Assembly: GCA_934486875.1 (NCBI GenBank)
Contig: CAKSPU010000029.1
Coordinates: 1 to 29,636, forward strand
Source of the DNA: an uncultured Oscillospiraceae bacterium
GTDB lineage: Bacteria > Bacillota > Clostridia > Oscillospirales > Ruminococcaceae
Direction of reading: 5' to 3'
Length of the DNA stretch: 29,636 bases
The notes beneath the pieces are model-generated. The model had not been told where the DNA came from and did not search any database. It was given only the letters and a program-made list of their open reading frames with translations. Position 1 is the first letter of the stretch, and the number at the start of each line of letters is the position of its first letter. Below are positions 14,815 through 23,376 of the stretch, in pieces. The position numbers were made by a program, and so were the translations under genes.

Positions 14815-15276
14815 ATGAGTGATAAGTGCGTTGAAAGATTTTACGCCGTAAAGGGCAGGTTTGTTTTCCACCGTCCGCAGTGCAGATTTATCTCGGAGTG
14901 TGACAAAAGCAGGCTAACCGAGGTGTCGGACTACGGCAGCGGCATCATAATGGGTATGACCCCCTGCAACTGCTGCTACCCGAAGGTGAGCGGAGCGGGG
15001 GAGCTTGATATTGACAGCGCCGAAAGCTTCTGCAAAAAGCACGGAATGATATGCTCATATGACGGCGGCAGCATTGTCATAACCACCTGTGCTGCCAGGT
15101 GGCGGATATACCGTGCAGGCGGCGTACTCCTGCTCCATCACGAAAAATGGACTTTAAGAGCGGCAAAATACGGTAAGCGTGCGGGCTTTATCATACGTGA
15201 CAAGGAGTTTTCGGATATATCCGAAGCTGTGTTTTATGCGTACTGCCACGATAAAAGATATCGCAAGCCGCAATGA
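14815..15276 (+). CDS. Hypothetical Cys-rich protein with an Ada-like metal-binding pattern
   Basis: 153 residues, no family recognised with confidence. The first 60 residues (FHRPQCRFISEC, then MTPCNCCYP) resemble the phosphotriester-repair zinc module of Ada, which has HxxxC and a PCxxCxP knuckle. The spacing differs and no alkyltransferase or AraC domain follows. The rest is a small mixed alpha-beta segment ending in KRYRKPQ. It has a strong AAGGGGAAAGG before the ATG and a TATAAT at 14770-14775, but no good -35 box. It would have been the next gene after guaA before the insertion. Confidence 0.65.
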   Translation: MSDKCVERFYAVKGRFVFHRPQCRFISECDKSRLTEVSDYGSGIIMGMTPCNCCYPKVSGAGELDIDSAESFCKKHGMICSYDGGSIVITTCAARWRIYRAGGVLLLHHEKWTLRAAKYGKRAGFIIRDKEFSDISEAVFYAYCHDKRYRKPQ

Positions 15277-15297
15277 AATGCCGATGTTATCACAGAT

Positions 15298-15450
15298 ATC
15301 ATACTAATAACCAATTAACCTATAGACAAATCCTCGACTGAAATAAGCTCATTCTGCGTCAGGTTGCTTTATAAAGCAACACTCCTTTGCCGCCCGGCAA
15401 GCCCGCCTGTGGATTTTTGCCTTGTCTGCAACAAAATTATGCTCGAAAAA
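15298..15450 (+). repeat. Dispersed intergenic repeat, second copy
   Basis: Begins ATACTAATAACCAAT, as does the palindromic element at 18288. It then has CTATAGACAAA at the same distance as in the copy at 1-96 (minus strand). A perfect 18-bp palindrome, GTTGCTTTATAAAGCAAC, lies at 15363-15380, and AAGCCCGCCTG at about 15399 matches bases 17-27 of the window. No matching right arm is visible, so the right limit is uncertain. It fills most of the gap between the convergent genes at 15276 and 15523. Confidence 0.45.
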
Positions 15451-15522
15451 CCGCACATATTTCTTATGAAGACAGGTTCTGAAAATTTTACTCTTCATAA
15501 TTACTGCCCTTATCATTGCAGT

Positions 15523-16338
15523 TTATTTTATCCCCCTGTATTCTCCGGGGGTTGTGCCTTCGTATTTCTTGAATAGAGCGGAGAAATATGAGTTGTCGGG
15601 GAAGCCTGCTGCTCTGGCTATTTCCGAGATGTTTTTTTCGGAATATACAAGCATTTCCTTTGCGTGCTGGATACGCACCTTTGCCAGATATTCCATAGGT
15701 CTCATCTGGAAGTTCTTTTTGAAAAGGCGGCACAGATGCTGCTCGGTTATTCCCGCAGTCTGAGCCATATCGCCAAGCTTTATCTGACCCGAATAGTTTT
15801 TCTCAATGTACTGAAGAACGTCTGCAAGCGCTGCGGTGCTCACGGAAGTAAGCTCGGACTGCCTGTTTTCGGCTATCTTCCTGTACTCGATAAGCAGGTC
15901 ATAAAGCTGTGCGGAGGCATAGTGGTTTCCGTAGATCTTGTCGCTCTTTATGGTGTAGTATGCCTTGCTGATTATCCGCTTCATTCTTTCCGCATCTGTT
16001 GAAAGAAAATATGCATATTTGTTCAGCTCCCATTTTTCAAGAAGCGGCAGTGCTTCCGAGCCCGAAAAGCATACCCAGCTCACTATCCAGGAATCGGACA
16101 GGGAATGATATTCGTGGGGAAGATAGGGGGGAATATAAAAAATTGAATTTTCGGGCAGCTTTACGGAAGTGCCGTTTACTGTTATTTCGCCCTCTCCTTC
16201 ATTTGTCACAAGTATCTGAGGATAATCATAACCGCCTGTGCGGTTTACGGGGTACTGCCAGCATTCCACACCGATACCTACAATATAAAACGGAAGGTCT
16301 TTTTCATCGCCTATTATCGGAAAAACTTGCTTTTGCAT
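15523..16338 (-). CDS. AraC-family transcriptional regulator with cupin sensor domain
   Basis: 271 residues. The N-terminal half is a cupin-like ligand domain (YPQILVTNEGEGEITVNG, then PENSIFYIPPYLPHEYHSLS). The C-terminal 100 residues hold the two AraC helix-turn-helices, EQHLCRLFKKNFQMRPMEYL and NISEIARAAGFPDNSYFSALFKKYEGTTPGEYR. Such proteins usually control sugar or stress genes in response to a small ligand. The target is not adjacent here, so I name none. The ATG at 16338 is preferred, with GAGG 8 bases upstream; the GTG at 16347 overlaps that site. Confidence 0.9.
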   Translation of the reverse strand: MQKQVFPIIGDEKDLPFYIVGIGVECWQYPVNRTGGYDYPQILVTNEGEGEITVNGTSVKLPENSIFYIPPYLPHEYHSLSDSWIVSWVCFSGSEALPLLEKWELNKYAYFLSTDAERMKRIISKAYYTIKSDKIYGNHYASAQLYDLLIEYRKIAENRQSELTSVSTAALADVLQYIEKNYSGQIKLGDMAQTAGITEQHLCRLFKKNFQMRPMEYLAKVRIQHAKEMLVYSEKNISEIARAAGFPDNSYFSALFKKYEGTTPGEYRGIK

Positions 16339-16368
16339 TTGACGCACCTCGGCTTAAATTATATCTTA

Positions 16369-16397
16369 ATAATAACATTTTAACGTTGCTTTGTCAA
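16369..16397 (-). promoter_or_regulatory. Promoter of the AraC-family gene
   Basis: On the minus strand TTGACA (16392-16397), a 17-base spacer and TATTAT (16369-16374), about 30 bases before the start codon. Confidence 0.65.
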
Positions 16398-16521
16398 GGA
16401 ACATTTATAAAAAGCGCAGGGTAACCGCATAAAAAAATCAACAGAATTTGTTCAAAATGCCATTGCAAAGGAATTGGTCGTCAAAAGAGTAAGGAAAACG
16501 TTTTGCTTGAGAGTGCGGAGC

Positions 16522-16743
16522 TTATGAATTACCTCTGTTTCGTAATCTGAAAGCTGACTTTTGGAGATTTCCCTTTTTGTCATTGGTAAGCCCTGCGATA
16601 TAGTCAAGGCTCACACCGTAAAAGGCGGCAAGCCGTGCGGCAAAGTCAAGGGGGACGCTGGCTTGCTCTGCTTATAATTTGGTGTAGGTGGTCTTGTGCA
16701 TATTAATGTCATTACAGAGATCCTGTATCCTGCTGTAAAATGG
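16522..16743 (-). pseudogene. Remnant of an XRE-type HTH regulator
   Basis: On the minus strand one frame reads SRIQDLCNDINMHKTTYTKL, an in-frame TAA at 16672-16674, then FAARLAAFYGVSLDYIAGLT and NDKKGNLQKSAFRL to a stop at 16522-16524. The pattern is that of Firmicute Cro/C1 repressors ending in FYGVSxDYLxGLTD. The internal stop, the missing first helix and the absence of a start codon mark it as degraded. It lies in a 570-base stretch otherwise without genes. Confidence 0.6.
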
Positions 16744-16806
16744 CACTGTTATCACTCTGTATTATGTATTCTTTGATAGGATTATACCACAAATGTTGTT
16801 TTATTA

Positions 16807-16864
16807 TTGACAAAATGCGATATAATGTGATATAATATGTGATAAATACAATGATTGTTGTATT
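16807..16864 (+). promoter_or_regulatory. Promoter and operator-like dyad of the membrane protein gene
   Basis: TTGACA (16807-16812), an 18-base spacer and TATAAT (16831-16836). GATATAAT occurs twice, 11 bases apart, over the promoter. AATACAA (16845-16851) and TTGTATT (16858-16864) form a dyad near the likely transcription start, a possible repressor site. Confidence 0.6.
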
Positions 16865-16905
16865 GCTTTTGAAAATTAAGATCATTTATGGGGGAGATCA
16901 TTGTT

Positions 16906-17652
16906 ATGAATGAAAACGAAAAAAGCAAAGTGCTGATCGTGCTCGGCTCTTTATGCAGTGTCGGAATTGCGGTTATGATTTTTTTCTGCGTGAAATACTT
17001 CTTCACAATGGAAATAAGCAAGGACAACACTAACACAAATTCCTTTCTGCTGTTCAGCGATCAGAATAAGCAGATACTTACGAATATCCTGAAAGCAGAG
17101 TCGTTTAGTGATGGCGTTAAACCATTTATCAAAATATTGCTGGTCAGTCTGTCGGGAACATTGGCGTGGGTCATAAACTATGTATTTGCGGAAATACCGA
17201 TAAATATACCAAGGAAAGGCAGCTTGCTTGATTTAAGCGGCTCAGATTCTGTGGGAAAGCTCGGATATGGTATACTCCAATTGCTGCCAGGAATAATAAT
17301 GGGGATATATCTCGGCATAGTATTGTTTTTCAGTACCGGTGAATTATTGAATAAGGATAATTTCAGTCTGCTTTTTAAAAACTACACAGTTCTTATGGTA
17401 ATATCGCAGATCGTGTATATAGTAGCATTTCTGTGTCTGATATGTCTGATCTTAGAAGCATTTTTTTCGAGCGGTATTCTTGGTCTGACAGTAAGGCTTC
17501 CTCTTATGGCGGTATCAAATTTTTCAACGATGCTGACAGTCTGTGTTTTGGTTTATCTTGCTTTTATTGCAGCTATGTGTGTTCTTGGAATTATAATTAT
17601 TATCGCATTTCTTGATGTTTGGTCAAGACCCAAGGTATATATCAAATATTAA
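16906..17652 (+). CDS. Hypothetical multi-pass membrane protein
   Basis: 248 residues; family not recognised. Hydrophobic segments are visible at about residues 8-32, 80-97, 122-143, 160-185 and 205-235, giving four to six membrane helices. The loop after the first helix carries NTNTNSFLLFSDQNKQ and a short charged tail ends the protein (SRPKVYIKY). The start is set at ATG 16906 because GGGGGAG lies 8 bases upstream; ATG 16888 overlaps that site. It stands alone between its own promoter and a terminator, beside a degraded HTH gene that may once have been its regulator. Confidence 0.75.
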   Translation: MNENEKSKVLIVLGSLCSVGIAVMIFFCVKYFFTMEISKDNTNTNSFLLFSDQNKQILTNILKAESFSDGVKPFIKILLVSLSGTLAWVINYVFAEIPINIPRKGSLLDLSGSDSVGKLGYGILQLLPGIIMGIYLGIVLFFSTGELLNKDNFSLLFKNYTVLMVISQIVYIVAFLCLICLILEAFFSSGILGLTVRLPLMAVSNFSTMLTVCVLVYLAFIAAMCVLGIIIIIAFLDVWSRPKVYIKY

Positions 17653-17717
17653 ATTGCTCAAACATCTTAATGATTTGTTCTGATATTGATTATTTGATAA
17701 ATCGTCAGATGAAAATT

Positions 17718-17747
17718 AAAGCCCGAGGCTGTACAGCTTCGGGCTTT
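17718..17747 (+). terminator. Terminator after the membrane protein gene
   Basis: AAAGCCCGA.GCT pairs with AGC.TCGGGCTTT around a 4-base loop. The stem is strong and near-symmetrical, so it may also stop transcription from the opposite strand. Confidence 0.7.
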
Positions 17748-17821
17748 GGTGATAATTTGAAAAATAATTTTCTGTTTTTAAAAAAATAAGTACAGGCAGG
17801 CGTAACAGAGGTGGAATTTAT

Positions 17822-18145
17822 TTATAGCTTTTTATCCGCTTTGCCCTGTATTAACGGTATAAAATCATAAACCTCAAGGACATCGGTAACGATAATATCA
17901 TTTAAGCTGTCTGCAAGCCAAGGCAGTGACCTTAACAGTTCGGAAACTAGATTTTTTACTTCTTCGTCGGAAAGCTTTTCTTTTGAACGATAGCCTGACT
18001 CACAAACTTTCTCAAACCTGTTTGCAAGCATAAATGTCTTTATGTCCGTATATCCATTTTGCCAGTGGGAAGAAGGATAATTCTTTTTCAGTGCCTTTGC
18101 ATTAATATCAAATCCAAGCTGCTTTAAACATTTTTCTTCACTCAT
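17822..18145 (-). CDS. Small hypothetical protein
   Basis: 107 residues, no family recognised. It is soluble and mostly helical in appearance: EKCLKQLGFDINAKALKKNY, SHWQNGYTDIKTFMLANRFE, then EEVKNLVSELLRSLPWLADSL and a C-terminal DKKL. The start is placed at ATG 18145 (MSEEKC), preceded by AAAGGACAGGA. The upstream extension of the frame is repetitive non-coding DNA holding a terminator and part of a palindromic repeat. Confidence 0.6.
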   Translation of the reverse strand: MSEEKCLKQLGFDINAKALKKNYPSSHWQNGYTDIKTFMLANRFEKVCESGYRSKEKLSDEEVKNLVSELLRSLPWLADSLNDIIVTDVLEVYDFIPLIQGKADKKL

Positions 18146-18230
18146 AATTTCCTGTCCTTTCTGTGTTTGTACGTTTATTCTCTGTATTATCTGAATTTCA
18201 GCAAAGCCATCGGATATTAAATAGACCGCT

Positions 18231-18287
18231 AAAAAACTCCTCTCCGGGCAGGCACTCATAAAAATGAGACTGCTCCGAGGGGAGTTT
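18231..18287 (-). terminator. Terminator downstream of the RlmL-like gene
   Basis: A long imperfect stem (ACTCCCCTCGGAGCAG..CTCAT against ATGAG..CTGCCCGGAGAGGAGT) ends in six T on the minus strand. It lies about 110 bases past the stop of the minus-strand methyltransferase gene, with a 102-base palindromic repeat in between. Confidence 0.75.
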
Positions 18288-18389
18288 ATACTAATAACCA
18301 ATAAAACTGTAGACAAAAAATCTTCGCATAATCCATATATGCAAGATTATGCTCGATTTTTTGTACAGTTTTTAATTGGTTCTTAGTAT
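18288..18389. repeat. 102-bp palindromic MITE-like element
   Basis: Terminal inverted repeats ATACTAATAACCAAT and ATTGGTTCTTAGTAT (one mismatch) continue inward for about 45 bases per arm, with a few bulges, to GCATAATC/GATTATGC. The whole element folds into one hairpin with an 11-base loop. It has no coding capacity and sits in AT-rich TATA flanks between a gene and its terminator. The same left-end sequence appears at 15298 and, inverted, near base 95. Confidence 0.7.
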
Positions 18390-18400
18390 TATATATACTC

Positions 18401-19516
18401 TTATTTGTAGTAGGAGAAAAGCTGGCATTTTATCATACCGTTGTAAAGCTTTCTCCGCTTGTCGGCACGCTTGCCGAAGAATTTCTCAAAATCCTCGTGG
18501 GGGGCGATTATCGAGCAGGGGTGCTCCCTGTCCGCAAGAAATACCTTGCCCATAACCTCGTAGAGCTTTTCGGCTTCCTTTATTTCAAGAAGCCTTTCGC
18601 CGTATGGGGGATTGCAGACTGTAAGGGTGCTGTCCCTGTTAACATAGTCCTTTATGTCCGCCTTTTCCACTTTTATCCTGTTTCTGACACCTGCCTTGGC
18701 GCAGTTGTCTGTGGAAAGGGCAACGCATTCGGGGTCAATGTCATAGCCGTATGCATAGAAGTCGCTGTCCCTGATGATGCTGTCCATAGCCCTTGTGCGC
18801 TCTTCACGCCAGATGTTCTCGGGGAGGCTGTCCCATTTTTCCGCAGAAAATGTGCGCTTGAGCCCCGGGGCAATGTTCAGTGCCTTGTACGCCGCTTCTA
18901 TAAGCAGCGTTCCGCTTCCGCAGAAGGGGTCGCAAAAAACCGTGTCACGTCTTACCAGGGCAAGGTCGATGATGCCTGCCGCAAGGGTCTCCTTGATAGG
19001 TGCGGCGTTGGAATTACGGCGGTAGCCACGTTTGTGGAGCCCTGCTCCCGAGGTGTCGAGATATATGGAAGCCTTGTCCTTTAATATGTTGAACTGGAGC
19101 TGATGAACGGCTCCCGTTTCCTCGAAATAGCTAACGTGATAAACGCTTTCAAGCCGTTTTACCGCAGCCTTTTTTATGATAGACTGGCAGGCGGGAATGC
19201 TGGAAAGTGCGGAGCTGATGCTGTGACCCTTAACGGGAAATGCATCATTTTTGCCGATGAATCTTTCAAGGGGGAGTGCCCGCACACCCTCGAAAAGCTT
19301 GTCAAAGGTGTCCGCTTCAAACTCGCCTAAAAGTATCTGAACTCTTTCGGCGGTGGCAAGGCAGATGTTTGCACGGGCGATCATATTTTCATCGCCCTCA
19401 AAGGTAACACGACCGTCGGTGACGGAAATGTTCTCCCCGCCCATTTTTCTTACCTCAAAGTTCAGAACGCTTTCAAGTCCGAAATGGCAGGGGCAGCTGA
19501 GTTTTATTTTATCCAT
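18401..19516 (-). CDS. RlmL-like 23S rRNA guanine-N2 methyltransferase (THUMP domain)
   Basis: 371 residues. An N-terminal THUMP RNA-binding region (about 45-155) is followed by the LHKRGYR linker motif, SAM motif I CDPFCGSGTLLIEAA and catalytic motif IV NPPYGERL. This is the single-domain Firmicute form of RlmL (YpsC type), lacking the second methyltransferase domain of the E. coli enzyme. It is expected to methylate a guanine of 23S rRNA. The ATG at 19516 is used, with AAGGAATG upstream. It lies 19 bases after the penicillin-binding protein stop and is probably co-transcribed with it. Confidence 0.9.
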   Translation of the reverse strand: MDKIKLSCPCHFGLESVLNFEVRKMGGENISVTDGRVTFEGDENMIARANICLATAERVQILLGEFEADTFDKLFEGVRALPLERFIGKNDAFPVKGHSISSALSSIPACQSIIKKAAVKRLESVYHVSYFEETGAVHQLQFNILKDKASIYLDTSGAGLHKRGYRRNSNAAPIKETLAAGIIDLALVRRDTVFCDPFCGSGTLLIEAAYKALNIAPGLKRTFSAEKWDSLPENIWREERTRAMDSIIRDSDFYAYGYDIDPECVALSTDNCAKAGVRNRIKVEKADIKDYVNRDSTLTVCNPPYGERLLEIKEAEKLYEVMGKVFLADREHPCSIIAPHEDFEKFFGKRADKRRKLYNGMIKCQLFSYYK

Positions 19517-19535
19517 AAATTCATTCCTTAAATTA

Positions 19536-21842
19536 TCAGCCGTTGCTGTCGTCAAGCAGCTCGTCGGTGAGCTGATCTATGTTGATAGCGTCGGGTGAAA
19601 TGGTGGTGATGGCGGCTTCGGTCACTTCGGGAACCTTGGGAGCTGCGGAAGCGCCGCCGCACTTGGTGCATACAGGGGGAACATTGGTGGACTTATAATA
19701 TCCCACATTTCCCGTGGGGCAGCTGCCGCTGGCGATAAGACCTGTGTTGGAGCAGTAGTAAAGCTCCTTGACGGTATCGCACTCGGGAAATTCGGTCTTT
19801 GTGCCCGCTTCGGCAATGTCACCGAAGATGTTCTTCCAGAGCTGTGCGGAGCCGTAATAGGTTCCCGATTTTACGGTCCTGTTGTCGTCATAGCCGTACC
19901 ACACGCCGCTGACATAATCGGGTGTGCAGCCGACGAAAAGGGTGTCTCTCCAGTCCTGAGTAGTACCTGTCTTGCCCACAACGGGAACATTTTCAAGCTT
20001 TGCGGCACGTCCTGTACCGTTGGGACCCTCGATTACCGTCTGCATAAGCTTGTTCATAACGTAAGCGGATTCCTCGCTTATGGACTGAATGGGGGTGTAC
20101 TGATGCTGGAGTATCATTTCGCCCGAGGGGTCGATCACATATGTGTAAGAGGTGGGGGAGAAGTATTTTCCGCCGTTGCCGAAGGGCTGATATGCCGCAA
20201 CCAGCTCTCTGAGGTAGATACCCTCTGTGAGCGCACCCACTGCCATAGGAGAAAGGTTTGCATCATAGGCGGTGAGGGTGGATATCTGGAACTTGTTCAT
20301 TACAAACTCAAACACATTTGCAGCGCCTGCGCCGTCAACAAGACGTGCGGAAACAGTATTCAGCGAGCGCTGGAGTGCCTGGAATGTAAAGTATGAGCGT
20401 CCGCTCCATACATTGTCTGCGCTTGTTGAGCTGTAGTTTGTGGGCCATTTTCTTGTCTGACCTGGGTTGTTTTCGTCGGGAATCTCAATGGGCAGATCCT
20501 GAATGATAGAGGACCAGGTTATAAGGTTGTTCTCAATGGAATAGGAGTAGCCTGCGAGGGGCTTGAAGCAGGAACCTGCCTGCCTTTTCGCCATAGTTGC
20601 ACGGTTGAAGATGTTGGAGCCTGCTTTTTCACCGATACCGCCTGCAACAGCGAGAATATTTCCCGTGTAGTCCATAACGATGAACGCCGACTGTGGAGGG
20701 TCGCTGAGGACGGTGCTTGAAAATGTGGAGTAATCCTTGTATTTTTCCTCGATCTTCTCCTGCATCTCAATGTCGATAGGGGTGTAAATGGTGTAGCCGC
20801 CGTTGTAGAGCTTGTCGCTGGCAGCGTCAAAGTCAATGCCGTAAAGATCCATAAGGTCAAGGGTAACATCTCTGATGACCATATCCACATACCAGTTCTG
20901 TATCTCGTTTGTGGTGGTGTCCTTGCCGGGGTCTCTGAATTGAAGCTCTTCGTTGACAGCTTCGTTGTACTGCTCCTCGGAAATGGCGGCATTTTTGTAC
21001 ATTGCCTTTAAAACCAGCTCCTGACGCTCCTTGTTGGCTTCGGGGTCAGCAAAGGGATTGAGCCTTTCGGGGCTTTTGGGGATAGCCGCAAGGCAGGCAC
21101 CCTCTGCAAGAGTCAGTTCGGAAACGTCCTTGCCGAAATATTTGAGAGATGCAGCCTGTATTCCCGAAGCACTTCCGCCCATACCCACGCAGTTGAGGTA
21201 GGCTTCAAGTATCTCGTCCTTGGTACGGTAGCGTTCAAGGTCGCTGGCACGGAATATCTCACGCATCTTTCTGTCCCAGTTGCTGTCGTCATCGCCCGAA
21301 ACGTTCTTGATGAGCTGCTGGGTAATGGTGGAACCGCCCTGACGGCTTGAATAGATAACGCCGCCGAGGATCTCGTTGAGGAATGCACCGAAGGTACGCT
21401 TCCAGTCAACGCCTGCGTGCTCGTAGAAACGCTCGTCCTCGATATATACGAAAGCATCACGGACGTGTCTCGGGATACGGTCGATAGATACGGGGATACG
21501 GTTTGCCGCACGGCTTATCTTTGTAAGCTCAACGTCATTGCCCTCCTTGTCAGTGCCGTAAATGAATGTGGTGTAGGCAAGGTCAAGGCTGTCCAGGTCG
21601 ATGTCGATAGGTGTGCTTTCACGAAACTGCATTACGTACATAGTGAGAGCCGCCGCAATTATGGAAACGCTTATCACCGCTATGAGGATAAGGGAGAGTA
21701 TGACCGTTCCGATGACTGTCAGCGTCTTGCGGACAGGTCCTGCCTTTTTTCTTTTTCTCTTTTTCTTTTTGCTGTCCGACACAGCTCCGCTTTCGGCGGG
21801 AGCCATATGGGCAGGAGCTTTCTTTTTGTTGTCTGTGCTCAA
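19536..21842 (-). CDS. Class A penicillin-binding protein (PBP1A-type transglycosylase-transpeptidase)
   Basis: 768 residues; polymerises and cross-links peptidoglycan at the outer face of the membrane. A cytoplasmic Lys/Arg-rich start (KKKKRKRKK) precedes one membrane helix at about 42-70. The GT51 domain has FVYIEDERFYEHAGVD with its catalytic Glu at about 135 and RQGGSTITQQL. The transpeptidase has Ser424-x-x-Lys in GSCFKP, SLN at 493-495 and KTGTT at 624. The C-terminus carries two CxxC-like pairs and an acidic tail. Start: TTG 21842 with AAGGAGG 8 bases upstream, rather than the TTG 18 bases earlier that overlaps that site. A -10 TATAAT lies at 21911-21916 on the same strand. Confidence 0.94.
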   Translation of the reverse strand: MSTDNKKKAPAHMAPAESGAVSDSKKKKRKRKKAGPVRKTLTVIGTVILSLILIAVISVSIIAAALTMYVMQFRESTPIDIDLDSLDLAYTTFIYGTDKEGNDVELTKISRAANRIPVSIDRIPRHVRDAFVYIEDERFYEHAGVDWKRTFGAFLNEILGGVIYSSRQGGSTITQQLIKNVSGDDDSNWDRKMREIFRASDLERYRTKDEILEAYLNCVGMGGSASGIQAASLKYFGKDVSELTLAEGACLAAIPKSPERLNPFADPEANKERQELVLKAMYKNAAISEEQYNEAVNEELQFRDPGKDTTTNEIQNWYVDMVIRDVTLDLMDLYGIDFDAASDKLYNGGYTIYTPIDIEMQEKIEEKYKDYSTFSSTVLSDPPQSAFIVMDYTGNILAVAGGIGEKAGSNIFNRATMAKRQAGSCFKPLAGYSYSIENNLITWSSIIQDLPIEIPDENNPGQTRKWPTNYSSTSADNVWSGRSYFTFQALQRSLNTVSARLVDGAGAANVFEFVMNKFQISTLTAYDANLSPMAVGALTEGIYLRELVAAYQPFGNGGKYFSPTSYTYVIDPSGEMILQHQYTPIQSISEESAYVMNKLMQTVIEGPNGTGRAAKLENVPVVGKTGTTQDWRDTLFVGCTPDYVSGVWYGYDDNRTVKSGTYYGSAQLWKNIFGDIAEAGTKTEFPECDTVKELYYCSNTGLIASGSCPTGNVGYYKSTNVPPVCTKCGGASAAPKVPEVTEAAITTISPDAINIDQLTDELLDDSNG

Positions 21843-21910
21843 ATCCGTTGCCTCCTTCAAGGTCTCTGTATGAACCGCAGCATAGGCTGCATATAAGCGT
21901 ATATAAACTG

Positions 21911-21939
21911 ATTATACCACATCTTTTCACGCATTTAAA
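21911..21939 (-). promoter_or_regulatory. Probable promoter of the PBP-RlmL operon
   Basis: On the minus strand TTTAAA (21934-21939), a 17-base spacer and TATAAT (21911-21916). The -35 box is weak. Confidence 0.45.
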
Positions 21940-22001
21940 GGCTTTTTTGGCATATTTCATTGTTTGTTAATAAACTTTGGGCTATAAATATAAAACTGAG
22001 G

Positions 22002-22030
22002 TTGACGGGAGGGGAAAAGTAGTATATAAT
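22002..22030 (+). promoter_or_regulatory. Promoter of the hypothetical gene at 22062
   Basis: TTGACG (22002-22007), a 17-base spacer and TATAAT (22025-22030), about 30 bases before the ATG. Confidence 0.65.
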
Positions 22031-22061
22031 TAAATGAGAATTAATTTTGACGGGTGATGAA

Positions 22062-23375
22062 ATGGCAAATTTCTATGAAAATGAAGCCGAATGCGAAAAG
22101 TGCATAAAGCTTTTTAACGGTTCAGCGGGAAAAAAGAAAAAGCTGTATCTTGAAGAACTGTGCAGGTTCAGGTGCAAAGCCGCTGATGCATTCTGGCGTG
22201 ACAGGATAACCGATGAGCGGTATCTTCCCTACATAATGATGTGCCGCAGCGAGGAGTTTTCCGACTACTGCTCGGGCAGGGTGTCCGATTTCCTTGACAG
22301 GCTCATTGACGGTATGGAGTACAGGGACGCTGCAAATGAAGCCTTTTTTATTCTCCACGCCTGCTTTTTCAAGGAGTCGGACAAGATGATGTCCGTGTAT
22401 GCAAAGGCTGCGAGGAATTATAAGAAGATAGTGAAAGCAGGTGTGAGCTGGAGCAGCGACATCATTATGCAGAGCAGCCAGCCGCCCTTTCTTTATCAGC
22501 GTTATCTGGCAGAGCGTGAGCAGAACTGCGAGAACACATTTTTCACCTTTCTCACCGACATAATCATTCTTACAACAGCGAATGCTGTGGAGACGGACGG
22601 GGAGTATGAGACATTTACCGACAAGGTAAAGGAGCTTTACGAGATGTACCCCGATGTATTTGCGGAAGCGGGCTTTTTCGCATATTTCATCAAGGACACC
22701 TACGCAGCCTATGACAAATTTTCCTATCTCCTCGAAGACCCTGCCGCATATCCTAGGGTGTTCTGGGTGCTGGACGGACTTTCCTATGAAAACGGCAAAT
22801 ATATCGAGGGCTCGCCCACATATTTCGGGGGAGCGGACAACGAAAGACGGCATTTCTCCATAGCTATGCCGGGTATCGACATCAGGTGGTATAAATTCTT
22901 TGCGGAAAAGGCTCTTGATGACACAGACAAATTCACCGTCACAGACCCGTTTTTCTTCGGGGTTTATCTCAGGAGCTTTTCAGTACGTATGATAGAAATG
23001 CTGAATCCCGACAATGCAGAGACTATGGGATACAGCAGGAAATATTTTCGGAAAAGTGCGGTGACAGGCGGAAATCCTGTGGACTTTGCGGGACTTTTGC
23101 AGTGCGGCTGCATATCCGACAGGCAGGAGCTGACAGAGCTTTGCCTTGACATCGCAAAGCGTATCTGCGAGGGAAAGCAGCGCTACTGCTATCATATCCT
23201 GTTCCATTTTTACAAGGAATTTTCCCGTGAGGACAAGCTTGCGGCGGCGGGAGCGGCTGTAGACTATCTCAGGGAGAATGAGCATTCGGAGCGTCTTGAA
23301 CCCTACAGAAACGTGTTCTTTGAGCAGTATGATGCCTTTGTGAATGAGGAAGAAAGCTTTTTTGACGGCGAATGA
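22062..23375 (+). CDS. Hypothetical soluble protein
   Basis: 437 residues, no family recognised. No signal peptide or membrane helix. It is rich in aromatic residues, Cys and acidic residues, and appears mostly helical, with short Glu/Asp-rich turns that could be a helical-repeat scaffold (EFSDYCSGRVSDFLDRLIDG, EYETFTDKVKELYEMYPDVF). It ends NEEESFFDGE. The ATG at 22062 fits the promoter and the GGTGATG upstream; the TTG at 22047 lies too close to the -10 box. The stop is one base from the stop of the convergent gene at 23377. Confidence 0.75.
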   Translation: MANFYENEAECEKCIKLFNGSAGKKKKLYLEELCRFRCKAADAFWRDRITDERYLPYIMMCRSEEFSDYCSGRVSDFLDRLIDGMEYRDAANEAFFILHACFFKESDKMMSVYAKAARNYKKIVKAGVSWSSDIIMQSSQPPFLYQRYLAEREQNCENTFFTFLTDIIILTTANAVETDGEYETFTDKVKELYEMYPDVFAEAGFFAYFIKDTYAAYDKFSYLLEDPAAYPRVFWVLDGLSYENGKYIEGSPTYFGGADNERRHFSIAMPGIDIRWYKFFAEKALDDTDKFTVTDPFFFGVYLRSFSVRMIEMLNPDNAETMGYSRKYFRKSAVTGGNPVDFAGLLQCGCISDRQELTELCLDIAKRICEGKQRYCYHILFHFYKEFSREDKLAAAGAAVDYLRENEHSERLEPYRNVFFEQYDAFVNEEESFFDGE

Positions 23376-23376
23376 T

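Noticed and set aside
15532..15551. CCCCC/GGGGG hairpin as terminator
   Set aside because: It lies within the last codons of the AraC gene and has no T tract in the right direction.
18497..19084. Plus-strand ORF inside the RlmL-like gene
   Set aside because: Antisense shadow of a conserved gene.
22122..22853. Minus-strand ORF of 243 codons inside the gene at 22062
   Set aside because: His/Cys-rich antisense translation without signals; the plus frame has a promoter and start.
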